Origin: Pantoea sp. CCBC3-3-1
GTDB lineage: Bacteria; Pseudomonadota; Gammaproteobacteria; Enterobacterales; Enterobacteriaceae
Assembly: GCF_007981265.1 (NCBI RefSeq)
Contig: NZ_CP034363.1
Span: forward strand, 2,294,001-2,358,000
Length of the DNA: 64,000 bases
Direction: 5' to 3'
Below, piece after piece: positions 53,262-61,266 of this stretch. Below the pieces are notes generated by a model, which searched no databases, had not been told where the DNA came from, and saw only the letters and a list, made by a program, of their open reading frames with translations. The translations under genes and the position numbers were made by a program. Each line of letters opens with the position of its first letter. Position 1 is the stretch's first letter.

Positions 53262-54611
53262 ATGACGACACTATGGCAGGCCAGCCAGCGGCTGAAAGAG
53301 GGTGAGGCAACCCCGCAAGACTATACCGAGGCGGCGCTGTTTGCCGCCACGGAGAAAAGCGGTGAGGGCGCTCGCGTCTTTACGCGCTTATATACCGATA
53401 ATGCCCGCAGACGGGCGATTCAGGCGGGTATCCGCTGGCAAAAGGGTGAAGCACTCAGTTCCGTCGACGGTTTACCGATCAGCATTAAAGATCTGTTCGA
53501 TGTGGCTGGTGAAGCCACCACCGCAGGCTCCACGCTGTTGATCAACGCGCCCGCAGCGAAGACGAACGCCAGTATGGTGAACCGTCTGGAACAGGCCGGT
53601 GCGGCGATCGTCGGTAAAACCAACATGACCGAGTTTGCCTTTTCAGGACTGGGCATCAATCCGCATTACGGCACGCCTGCAAATCCGTGGCAGCGCAACT
53701 CGCCGCGCATCCCTGGCGGTTCCTCCTCCGGCGCAGCGGTATCGGTAAGCGATGGCATGTGCCTGGGCGCAATTGGGACGGACACCGGCGGCTCGGTACG
53801 CATCCCGGCGGCGCTTTGCGGCCTGACGGGATTTAAGCCCAGCGCCAGCCGCATCGGGCAAGCCGGTACGCTGCCCCTTGCCGCTTCGCTCGACAGTATC
53901 GGCGTTATCGCCCATGACGTGCGCAGCTGCTGGCTGCTGGACAGCATCATTGCTGATGAACCACTGATGCTTGCAGAATGCAATCTGTCACAGGCGCGTT
54001 TTGCGATCCCACAAACGCGCGTGCTGGATGATTTAGAAGATGACGTCCGCCAGGCCTGGACCGCCACGCGCGATCTGATTCAGGCTGCGGGTGCAACGCT
54101 TGTCGAGATACCGCTAACGGAGCTGGCCGAGCTGACAACCCTCAACGCACGCGGCGGCATCATAGCCTGGGAAGCCTGGCAATGGCACCAGCAAAGCGCG
54201 CAGTCACGGCCGGAAGCTTACGATCCCCAGGTATTAACCCGTCTTCAGGTCGGCCGCGGGTTAACCGCGCAGGATGCCGAAGAGCTTTATCAGCAGCGTG
54301 CTGCCTGGAAACAGCGTGTGGAGGCCGCACTGACGGATTTTGACGGGATGCTTATGCCCACCGTCCCGCGTATTGCGCCCACTATCGCCGAACTTGACGA
54401 TCCGCAGCGCTACAAAGAAATCAATGCACTGATGCTGCGCAATACCAGCGTTATCAACATGCTGGACGGCTGCGCTGTTTCGCTGCCGTGCCATCAGCCG
54501 GGCCACGCGCCGGTGGGGCTGATGCTGGCCGCCACCCAGGGTAAAGATGCCGCAGTACTGAGTCTGGCGTTAGCCCTGGAAATCCTTCTTTTACGGAGGA
54601 GATCACGATGA
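53262..54611 (+). CDS. Amidase-signature family hydrolase
   Basis: This 449-residue enzyme has the amidase catalytic set. The lysine is in LPISIKDLFDV (around residue 76), and the serine-rich stretch is PGGSSSGAAVSVSDGMCLGAIGTDTGGSVRIPAALCG, containing the cis-serine and nucleophile serine. It would hydrolyse an amide or urea-like bond of a small substrate imported by the MFS protein of the operon. The stop codon overlaps the start of a truncated gene (ATGA). Confidence 0.92.
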   Translation: MTTLWQASQRLKEGEATPQDYTEAALFAATEKSGEGARVFTRLYTDNARRRAIQAGIRWQKGEALSSVDGLPISIKDLFDVAGEATTAGSTLLINAPAAKTNASMVNRLEQAGAAIVGKTNMTEFAFSGLGINPHYGTPANPWQRNSPRIPGGSSSGAAVSVSDGMCLGAIGTDTGGSVRIPAALCGLTGFKPSASRIGQAGTLPLAASLDSIGVIAHDVRSCWLLDSIIADEPLMLAECNLSQARFAIPQTRVLDDLEDDVRQAWTATRDLIQAAGATLVEIPLTELAELTTLNARGGIIAWEAWQWHQQSAQSRPEAYDPQVLTRLQVGRGLTAQDAEELYQQRAAWKQRVEAALTDFDGMLMPTVPRIAPTIAELDDPQRYKEINALMLRNTSVINMLDGCAVSLPCHQPGHAPVGLMLAATQGKDAAVLSLALALEILLLRRRSR

Positions 54612-54748
54612 CTCTTTCCCACGGCATGCTGTTTGTCGCCACCCAGATTGCGCCTGAAGATGAGGCTGATTTCAATCCGGCGGATGTGCAGCTTTACCCG
54701 CTCAGCTGGCAGTTAACAAAGCAGGAGATGACCCATGGCGAATACTGA
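54608..54748 (+). pseudogene. Truncated DUF4286-like gene with internal deletion
   Basis: This 46-codon frame starts MTLSHGMLFVATQIAPEDEADFN, the usual beginning of a DUF4286 protein, and jumps to PADVQLYPLSWQLTKQE, which resembles its last residues. The middle, expected to include an RWYDREH-type motif, is missing, so an in-frame deletion removed most of the gene while keeping the operon intact. The end overlaps the transporter start (54735). It may survive only for translational coupling. Confidence 0.65.
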
Positions 54749-56042
54749 TTCCACGCTGCTCCAGACCGCCCGGAGCGGAATGTCTAAAACGGGTCGGCTG
54801 GCCGCGGCCAGTTCGGTGGGCACCGCGCTCGAATGGTATGATTTCACCGTCTATAACATTATGGCGGCGCTGGTCTTCAACCATGTTTTCTTTCCCAGCT
54901 TCGACCCGCTGGTCGGGACGATTCTGGCCTTTTCCACCTATGCGGTTGGCTATATTTCCCGCCCGGTCGGGGGGTTTATTTTCGGTCATTTGGGCGACGT
55001 TGCCGGCCGCAAAGCGGTGCTGATTACCACGCTGGTGATTATGGGCGTCACCACCGCGTTGATGGGCCTGCTGCCCGGCTATGCGAGTTGGGGTATCTGG
55101 AGCCCGGTACTGTTGGTCACGCTGCGCTTTATTCAGGGAATTGCGCTGGGCGGCGAGTGGGCTGGTGCCGTGCTGCTCTCTATGGAACATGGCGATGCCA
55201 ACAAACGGGGACGCAACGCTTCGTTCGCCCAGGTTGGCCCTTCCTGCGGCACGCTGATTGGCACCGGTTTTATCACCCTGGTCACGCTGGCGCTGAGCGG
55301 TGACCAGTTTCAGGAATGGGGCTGGCGCGTGCCGTTTCTGCTGAGTCTGCTGCTGGTGATGTTTGGCCTTTGGCTTCGCCGTGGCGTGGAGGAGACGCCC
55401 ACCTTTGTCGCCATGCAGGCCAGTGAGAAAACCACGCACACGCCGCTGAAAGAGGTCTTTGTTCGCTATCCACGCGAATTGCTGATTGCGGGAGGCGCGC
55501 GCATCGGTTCCGATGTGCTCTATGCACTGGTCGTGGTCTTTACGCTGACCTATGTTACAACGGTGCTGCACTTGCCGCGGCCGGTCGCGCTGCTGGCGAC
55601 CATGCTGGGCGCAATTGGCAATGCGATTACCGTGCCGATGTTTGGTGCACTTTCCGATCGGCTGGGCAGAAGGCCGGTTTATATCGCAGGCGTGCTGCTG
55701 GCGGCGGTTTGGTCATTTGTCTTTTTTGTGCTGCTCGACAGCGCGCAGACGGTATTGATTGTACTGGCGGTCATTGTCGGCCTGCTGATCCATGCGGTGA
55801 TGTATGGCCCGCAGGCGGCATTTGTCACTGAACAATTTCCCGGCCACGTTCGTTATGCCGGTTCTTCGCTGGCTTACACCCTGGCGGGTATTGTCGGCGG
55901 AGGGTTTGCGCCGCTGATTATTACTTCGCTTTATAAAGAGATGGGCAGCACGGTGTGGGTCTCTTTATATGTTTGCCTGGCGCTGGGGATTACGCTGATT
56001 GCATTATGGAAGGCAAAAGAGACGGCATATAAACCGCTGTAA
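54735..56042 (+). CDS. MFS transporter, metabolite:H+ symporter (MHS) family
   Basis: This 435-residue twelve-helix transporter has the MHS family hallmarks: AASSVGTALEWYDFTVYNIMAALVFNHVFFPSFDPLVGTILAFSTYAVGYISRPVGGFIFGHLGDVAGRKAVL, GIALGGEWAGAVLLSMEH and FGALSDRLGRRPVYIAG. Relatives include ShiA and ProP and carry small acids such as shikimate, citrate or amides. It is the last gene of the GntR-controlled operon and likely imports the amidase substrate. Confidence 0.93.
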   Translation: MANTDSTLLQTARSGMSKTGRLAAASSVGTALEWYDFTVYNIMAALVFNHVFFPSFDPLVGTILAFSTYAVGYISRPVGGFIFGHLGDVAGRKAVLITTLVIMGVTTALMGLLPGYASWGIWSPVLLVTLRFIQGIALGGEWAGAVLLSMEHGDANKRGRNASFAQVGPSCGTLIGTGFITLVTLALSGDQFQEWGWRVPFLLSLLLVMFGLWLRRGVEETPTFVAMQASEKTTHTPLKEVFVRYPRELLIAGGARIGSDVLYALVVVFTLTYVTTVLHLPRPVALLATMLGAIGNAITVPMFGALSDRLGRRPVYIAGVLLAAVWSFVFFVLLDSAQTVLIVLAVIVGLLIHAVMYGPQAAFVTEQFPGHVRYAGSSLAYTLAGIVGGGFAPLIITSLYKEMGSTVWVSLYVCLALGITLIALWKAKETAYKPL

Positions 56043-56064
56043 ACCCGTTTAAGTCACAGTAAAT

Positions 56065-56096
56065 AAAGCCTGACCGCTGTCGGGCTTTATTTTTTC
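56065..56096 (+). terminator. Rho-independent terminator of the amidase-transporter operon
   Basis: AAAGCCTGAC (56065-56074) and GTCGGGCTTT (56079-56088) form a stem with one G-U pair and a CGCT loop, followed by ATTTTTT. Confidence 0.85.
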
Positions 56097-56111
56097 CATA
56101 CCAAAAATCCA

Positions 56112-56319
56112 TTACTTGTCTTCCGGATCGTTAAAGAAGAAGGCGACTTTATTACCGTCAGGATCGCGCAACCAGGCAACGTAAAAATTCTTCCCGTAGG
56201 CATCGCGCCGTTACCGGCAACAGCAGGCCTGCCATCAAAAGGTTTGGCGATAAAACGGCATCGTAAAATTTTTCGGCCGTGTGCAGATCGTTACTGCCAG
56301 GAAATAAATAACTGAGCAT
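56112..56319 (-). pseudogene. Broken VOC (glyoxalase-like) gene
   Basis: The start reads MLSYLFPGSNDLHTAEKFYDAVL, a standard VOC-family N-terminus. A second frame gives AKPFDGRPAVAGNGAM and a third gives DAYGKNFYVAWLRDPDGNKVAFFFNDPEDK before a stop, which are the middle and C-terminal pieces of the same family. About half of the expected 120-130 residues is missing, so two deletions or a deletion plus a frameshift have destroyed the gene. Confidence 0.8.
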
Positions 56320-56388
56320 ACCTTATCCTTTTGCCTGTGCTTATCCTTTTTAATGAAGTCGAAGCACGGCCAGAATGAAATAAAAAAG

Positions 56389-56414
56389 AAAACCCCGGCC
56401 GAAGCCGGGGTTTT
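56389..56414 (-). terminator. Rho-independent terminator of fliC
   Basis: On the minus strand, AAAACCCCGGC, TTCG and GCCGGGGTTTT form an 11-bp stem with a UUCG loop, followed by CTTTTTT. It lies 25 bases beyond the fliC stop codon. Confidence 0.92.
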
Positions 56415-56439
56415 GCGTTCTGAGGTAAACCAGAAAGAC

Positions 56440-57249
56440 TTACTGCAGCAGAGACAGCACGCCCTGTGGAACCTGGTTAGCTTTTGACAGCACGGAGGTA
56501 CCGGCCTGCTGAAGGATCTGCGCTTTGGACATGTTAGACACTTCCGTTGCGTAGTCAGCATCCTGAATACGTGACTGAGACGCGGTCAGGTTGGTCACAG
56601 AGGTATTCAGGTTGTTAATGGTAGATTCAAAACGGTTCTGAATCGCACCCAGGGCACTACGTGAAGTATCCACGTCTTTGATACGCGCATCGAGGTCAGA
56701 GAGGTTGCCGCCGGTCACGCTGAAGGTAGCGCCCAGGCCAGAAGCCTGGAAGCCTGCGCCTGACAGGTCGATGCTGATCACGTTAGCGTCGGTAGAATCG
56801 TTAGCGCCCACCTGGATTTTTACGCTGCCGGTGGTGTTGAAAATTGCCGTGCCGTTAAAGGTGCTTGCCGCGCCAATACGGTTGATTTCAGACAGACGTG
56901 CGTCAACTTCTTTCTGGATTGAGTCGATGTCGTCAGCGCTGTTGGTGCCGTTTTTCGCCTGAACAGTCAGTTCACGAATACGCTGTAAGTTGGTGTTGAT
57001 CTCGTTCATTGACCCTTCAGCCGTCTGAGTCAGAGAGATACCGTCGTTGGCGTTACGTGCTGCCTGAGTCAGACCTTTAATCTGAGAATTCATGCGGTTA
57101 GCGATAGCTTCGCCCGCAGCATCATCTTTTGCGCTGTTGATACGCAGACCAGAAGAAAGACGTTCGATCGCGGTGCTCAGAGAAGCCTGGGATTTGTTCA
57201 GGTTGTTCTGAGTGGTCAGGGACATAATGTTGGTATTGATAACGGACAT
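56440..57249 (-). CDS. fliC: Flagellin
   Basis: This is a 269-residue flagellin. The conserved N-terminal D0/D1 region begins MSVINTNIMSLTTQNNLNKSQASLSTAIERLSSGLRINSAKDDAAGEAIANRM, and the C-terminal D1/D0 region ends QILQQAGTSVLSKANQVPQGVLSLLQ. The variable middle is very short, so the outer D2/D3 domains are nearly absent. The ATG at 57249 follows AAGGAAA. A sigma-28 promoter (57319-57345) and a strong terminator make it a single-gene unit. No other flagellar gene is in the window, so it is separate from at least its immediate family (fliD, fliA). Confidence 0.95.
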   Translation of the reverse strand: MSVINTNIMSLTTQNNLNKSQASLSTAIERLSSGLRINSAKDDAAGEAIANRMNSQIKGLTQAARNANDGISLTQTAEGSMNEINTNLQRIRELTVQAKNGTNSADDIDSIQKEVDARLSEINRIGAASTFNGTAIFNTTGSVKIQVGANDSTDANVISIDLSGAGFQASGLGATFSVTGGNLSDLDARIKDVDTSRSALGAIQNRFESTINNLNTSVTNLTASQSRIQDADYATEVSNMSKAQILQQAGTSVLSKANQVPQGVLSLLQ

Positions 57250-57318
57250 AATAGTTTCCTTCAAGATTGACTTGGGTCGATTACGGCGCCCGGATGCCCG
57301 TCACCGTCAGTGAAATAT

Positions 57319-57345
57319 TTATCGGCGACAGTTGGCAGAACTTTA
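57319..57345 (-). promoter_or_regulatory. Sigma-28 (FliA) promoter of fliC
   Basis: Read on the minus strand, TAAAGTTC, an 11-base spacer and GCCGATAA match the flagellar sigma-28 consensus nearly perfectly. It lies about 70 bases upstream of the flagellin start. Confidence 0.92.
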
Positions 57346-57607
57346 AACAGATCTGTGAAAGATCTTCTGGGGGCGTTATGACCGCTGAAAAAAACGTAAC
57401 CGGCCTCATCTGCTGTCTTTCAGGCGAAGCAAAGCAGCCCCTGAAATTACTCAGGCGCTGACCCCTTACGGGATGACAGCGGCTACCGGACAGCACGCAC
57501 GCGAGGGGGCAGTAGCGTTTTGGCAACATCCTGAAAACAAAATTCCCCGCCATCGGGAAACCCCTGCTCTACGCTAAAAAGACGGTATTTTTTAGTGAGC
57601 GAGTCGA

Positions 57608-59920
57608 ATGAAACAGAATAATAAGGGTATTTCACCCTATAGCGGATCGGCAGGGGGTTGGGGCGCACTGAAAGCGGTGGCCGATGCCATTCGCGGCCAG
57701 ATGGCCGTGAAGCAGGATGTGATCGCGCTGTTCAAAGTTAACCAGCCGCAGGGCTTTGACTGCCCCGGCTGTGCCTGGCCCGACCCGCGTCATGGATCCT
57801 CGTTCGAGTTCTGTGAAAACGGCGCAAAGGCCGTTTCGTGGGAAGCAACCAGCAAGCGCACCACGCCTGAATTTTTTTCCGCGCACACCGTTAGCGAGCT
57901 TTGGTCGCGCAGCGCTTACGAGCTGGAAGGCGAAGGGCGACTCACGCATCCCATGAAGTATGATGCCGCCAGCGATACTTATCAGCCCATAGAATGGGAA
58001 ACCGCGTTCCGGGAAATCGGCGAAAAACTGCAAGGCTACGATCCCGACAGCGTGGAGTTTTACACCTCCGGCCGTGCTTCCAACGAAGCCGCTTTCCTCT
58101 GGCAGCTTTTCGCTCGCGAATATGGCACGAATAACTTTCCCGACTGTTCAAACATGTGTCATGAGCCGACCAGCGTCGGACTGCCGCAGTCAATTGGCGT
58201 TGGCAAAGGCACCGTTGAACTGGACGATTTTGACCATTGCGATCTGGTGATCTGTATCGGTCACAATCCGGGAACGAACCATCCTCGCATGCTCGGCACG
58301 CTGCGTGAAGTAGCTAAACGCGGCGCAAAAATCGTGGCGATCAATCCGCTGCGTGAACGTGGCCTTGAGCGTTTTACTTCGCCTCAAAGCCCGGTCGAAA
58401 TGCTGTCGCTCAGCTCCACCGAATTAGCGTCAACCTATTATAAAGTGCGGGTTGGCGGCGATGCGGCGGTGTTAAAAGGGGTGATGAAATGCCTGCTCAA
58501 AATGCATGATGAGGCGCTGACAGCAGGGAAACCTGGCGTGGTGGATGAGGCCTTTATCCAGCAGCACACGGAAGGCTTCGCCGCCCTTAAAACCGATCTC
58601 GACGGAACGGACTGGCAGCATATTGAGAAAGTCTCCGGGATGACGTTCGCCGAAATCCAGAACATCGCACACCTCTATGCCTCGGCAGAAAAAACCATCA
58701 TCTGTTACGGCATGGGCATCACCCAGCACCAGTACGGTACGCAGAACGTGCAGCAAATCGCTAACTTACTGCTTATGCGTGGCAACATCGGCAAGCCTGG
58801 CGCAGGCATTTGCCCGTTACGCGGCCATTCCAATGTGCAGGGCGATCGCACCGTTGGCATCACTGAAATTCCGCCGCAAAGCCTGCTCGACAGTCTGGAA
58901 AACGTCTTTGGCTTCAGGCCGCCGCAAAAGCACGGGCACGGTGCGGTCAGTGCGGTTCAGGCGATACGCGACGGGCGCTCTAAAGCGTTGCTCTGCCTGG
59001 GCGGTAATCTGGCGGAAGCCATTTCCGATCCGCAGGTAACGTTTGCGGCCATGCGCAAGCTGGATCTGGTGGTGCATATGGCCACCAAGCTCAACCGTTC
59101 ACATCTGCTGCTGGGTAAGCATAACTATCTGCTGCCGGTGCTGGGCCGTACCGAAACGGATCGGCAGGCATCCGGCGAACAAAGCGTAACCGTTGAAGAT
59201 TCCATGTCGATGGTGCATGCGTCACGCGGTACGCTGAAACCCGCTTCGCCATTCCTGAAATCGGAACCGGCGATAGTGGCGGGACTGGCTAAGGCGACGC
59301 TGCCCGCGACGCGGGTTGAGTGGGACAAAATGGTCGGCGATTACAGCGTTATCCGGGAGGCTATTGAGGCGGTGTTTCCGGCGTTTAAGGATTTTAATCA
59401 GCAAATTCTTCAGCCTGGCGGTTTCCGTTTATATAACGCCGCGTCGGAAAGGAAGTGGCTGACGCCATCAGGGCGCGCGCAGTTTAAGGTGATGCAGGGC
59501 ATTAATGAAGATCCGCGCTCGCTAAAATGTCACGACCTGGTGCTGACTACGCTGCGTAGCCACGATCAGTACAACACCACGCTTTACGGTCTGAACGATC
59601 GCTATCGCGGCGTCACCGGCAGACGTGACGTGCTGTTTATGGCAGCCAGTGAAGCTGAAAAACGGCAGCTTCGGGTGGGAGACAAGGTCAATATGATTGC
59701 GCTGGATCCGGATGGCAAACAGACTTCACGGCGACTGAATAGCCTGACGATAGTGGTGTATGACATGGCGCCCGGCTCCGTCGCGGCTTACTACCCGGAA
59801 GCTAACGTACTGGTGCCGCTCGACAGTTTTGATACCGAAAGCGGCATTCCGGCCTATAAAAGCATTCCAGTGGCACTGGAACCCGCCGAGGTGCTCGAAA
59901 CGGAAGGCGTTATACGCTAG
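57608..59920 (+). CDS. FdhF/YdeP family molybdopterin oxidoreductase
   Basis: This 770-residue protein of the formate dehydrogenase alpha/YdeP type has an N-terminal [24 protein letters not shown] cysteine motif for an iron-sulfur cluster. Molybdopterin-domain stretches follow: [41 protein letters not shown] and [26 protein letters not shown]. The end ([16 protein letters not shown]) is the dinucleotide-binding domain. E. coli YdeP belongs to the EvgA acid-resistance regulon, but its substrate is unknown. It is cytoplasmic, since no Tat signal is seen, and stands alone. Confidence 0.92.
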   Translation: MKQNNKGISPYSGSAGGWGALKAVADAIRGQMAVKQDVIALFKVNQPQGFDCPGCAWPDPRHGSSFEFCENGAKAVSWEATSKRTTPEFFSAHTVSELWSRSAYELEGEGRLTHPMKYDAASDTYQPIEWETAFREIGEKLQGYDPDSVEFYTSGRASNEAAFLWQLFAREYGTNNFPDCSNMCHEPTSVGLPQSIGVGKGTVELDDFDHCDLVICIGHNPGTNHPRMLGTLREVAKRGAKIVAINPLRERGLERFTSPQSPVEMLSLSSTELASTYYKVRVGGDAAVLKGVMKCLLKMHDEALTAGKPGVVDEAFIQQHTEGFAALKTDLDGTDWQHIEKVSGMTFAEIQNIAHLYASAEKTIICYGMGITQHQYGTQNVQQIANLLLMRGNIGKPGAGICPLRGHSNVQGDRTVGITEIPPQSLLDSLENVFGFRPPQKHGHGAVSAVQAIRDGRSKALLCLGGNLAEAISDPQVTFAAMRKLDLVVHMATKLNRSHLLLGKHNYLLPVLGRTETDRQASGEQSVTVEDSMSMVHASRGTLKPASPFLKSEPAIVAGLAKATLPATRVEWDKMVGDYSVIREAIEAVFPAFKDFNQQILQPGGFRLYNAASERKWLTPSGRAQFKVMQGINEDPRSLKCHDLVLTTLRSHDQYNTTLYGLNDRYRGVTGRRDVLFMAASEAEKRQLRVGDKVNMIALDPDGKQTSRRLNSLTIVVYDMAPGSVAAYYPEANVLVPLDSFDTESGIPAYKSIPVALEPAEVLETEGVIR

Positions 59921-59969
59921 CTGCCGTATACAGAGAGGCGTAAAGCCTCTCTGTAATATAACGGTTCGC

Positions 59970-60995
59970 TTATTTTGAATTAATGACCTTCCAGCTGCTA
60001 CCGTTTGACATATACATCAGCTGCTGTCCTTTTTTTACCTGAGTAATAGCGCCATTGACATGCACGGATGAACTATAACCCGCACGATGATCGATAAATA
60101 TTGATTTCCATTTAAGCGTGTCAGGGTGTGGAAAATAGATATCGGGTGCCCACTGACCATCCTCAGATCGAATAGCGACCAAATCCACTTTGTTCAATGC
60201 ACCAGCGAGTGTCTCGGCGGTTAAATCGTTATTATTAACGATCGAGACGGTAGGGGCATTCAGGGAAGCGACAGCACCAAGATTGCTCACGGTATTAATG
60301 CAGGCATCACCATCGCATGCCGCTTTTACCACATAAGGATCGTTGCAGTTGCCATAGGTGAAGGTACTCTGTCCGGCTTTTGTATGGTCATCGCCTGTGG
60401 GATTGAGAAAGGTTGAACTTTGCGCGCCCATGACATAACAGGAAGAAAGTTGCTCATCGCCCTGAGAGTATTCTTCGACAAAACCGGAAGAGGCGTAGAG
60501 TTTGCCGAATGTTTCGGGAACTTCAATAACGCCAACCGTTGTGGTTGTGCCGTCCATCTGGTCGGTCACGACACCCGTTACCAGATTGCCATTTTTGGAA
60601 ACATCTAATTTGTACTGATGACCGGTTTTCCACGGAACAATAATCTGGCATTGTACGCCTGAATTCTCGTGATTGAAGAAACTGCATGTCCCGCTCTTCC
60701 AGCCGGTTGCCTGCCAGATAGAGTAATTAAAGGCATGAACGCCATTACCCCTGTTTTGTAAACCAATATACCCTCCATCTCCCTGTTTAAAGTGAAACTC
60801 GTTTGCCCAGAAGTATCGGGCTCCGGTTCCACCATCGTTACTAATCTGCTGGAAGAAAGAGAGTTTATTAAATTCTGCGCTTTCAGGCCATGCATGCCTG
60901 AGCGAGACAATCCCTCCGGCGACAACGGCCTGGCTCAAGGGGCTTATCAAAAATAATAAGGGGACTAACAACGTTTTTTTAATTCCGTGGTGCAT
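59970..60995 (-). CDS. Secreted DUF3472-like protein
   Basis: This 341-residue protein has a signal peptide (LFLISPLSQA) and a domain resembling DUF3472: FFQQISNDGGTGARYFWANEFHFKQGDGGYIGLQNRGNGVHAFNYSIWQATGW. It has six cysteines that may form disulfides. The C-terminal third (about 245-341) looks like a separate small domain with HVNGAITQVKKGQQLMYMSNGSSWKVINSK. The family is seen in secreted or surface proteins of uncertain role. It is moderately AT-rich and unlinked to its neighbours. I rate the family match as likely, not certain. Confidence 0.7.
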   Translation of the reverse strand: MHHGIKKTLLVPLLFLISPLSQAVVAGGIVSLRHAWPESAEFNKLSFFQQISNDGGTGARYFWANEFHFKQGDGGYIGLQNRGNGVHAFNYSIWQATGWKSGTCSFFNHENSGVQCQIIVPWKTGHQYKLDVSKNGNLVTGVVTDQMDGTTTTVGVIEVPETFGKLYASSGFVEEYSQGDEQLSSCYVMGAQSSTFLNPTGDDHTKAGQSTFTYGNCNDPYVVKAACDGDACINTVSNLGAVASLNAPTVSIVNNNDLTAETLAGALNKVDLVAIRSEDGQWAPDIYFPHPDTLKWKSIFIDHRAGYSSSVHVNGAITQVKKGQQLMYMSNGSSWKVINSK

Positions 60996-61233
60996 CGGGC
61001 TCTCCAGAAAAATTGCATGCTCGCGCGTTATTTAAATTCAGATGACGGATAAGGGACTTTGTCATTCATGGTTATTTCAACGCTTATGATAGCGGTGAGG
61101 AATAACTTTTCTTTAAACGAGGGTTTATTGTTGTCTGCAATTATTAATAGGGAGTGGTAATTATTGCGAGGTACGATAGCGCGTTGCCGTTGAGAGACGC
61201 GGCTACGTTAAGGAAAGGGAATGACCCAATAAA

Positions 61234-61255
61234 ACGGCGGAGTGTTCTCCGCCGT
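61234..61255 (-). terminator. Rho-independent terminator of entF
   Basis: ACGGCGGAG and CTCCGCCGT form a nine-base stem with a four-base loop 11 bases after the entF stop; TTTTATT follows on the minus strand. Confidence 0.85.
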
Positions 61256-61266
61256 GGATAAAAAGA

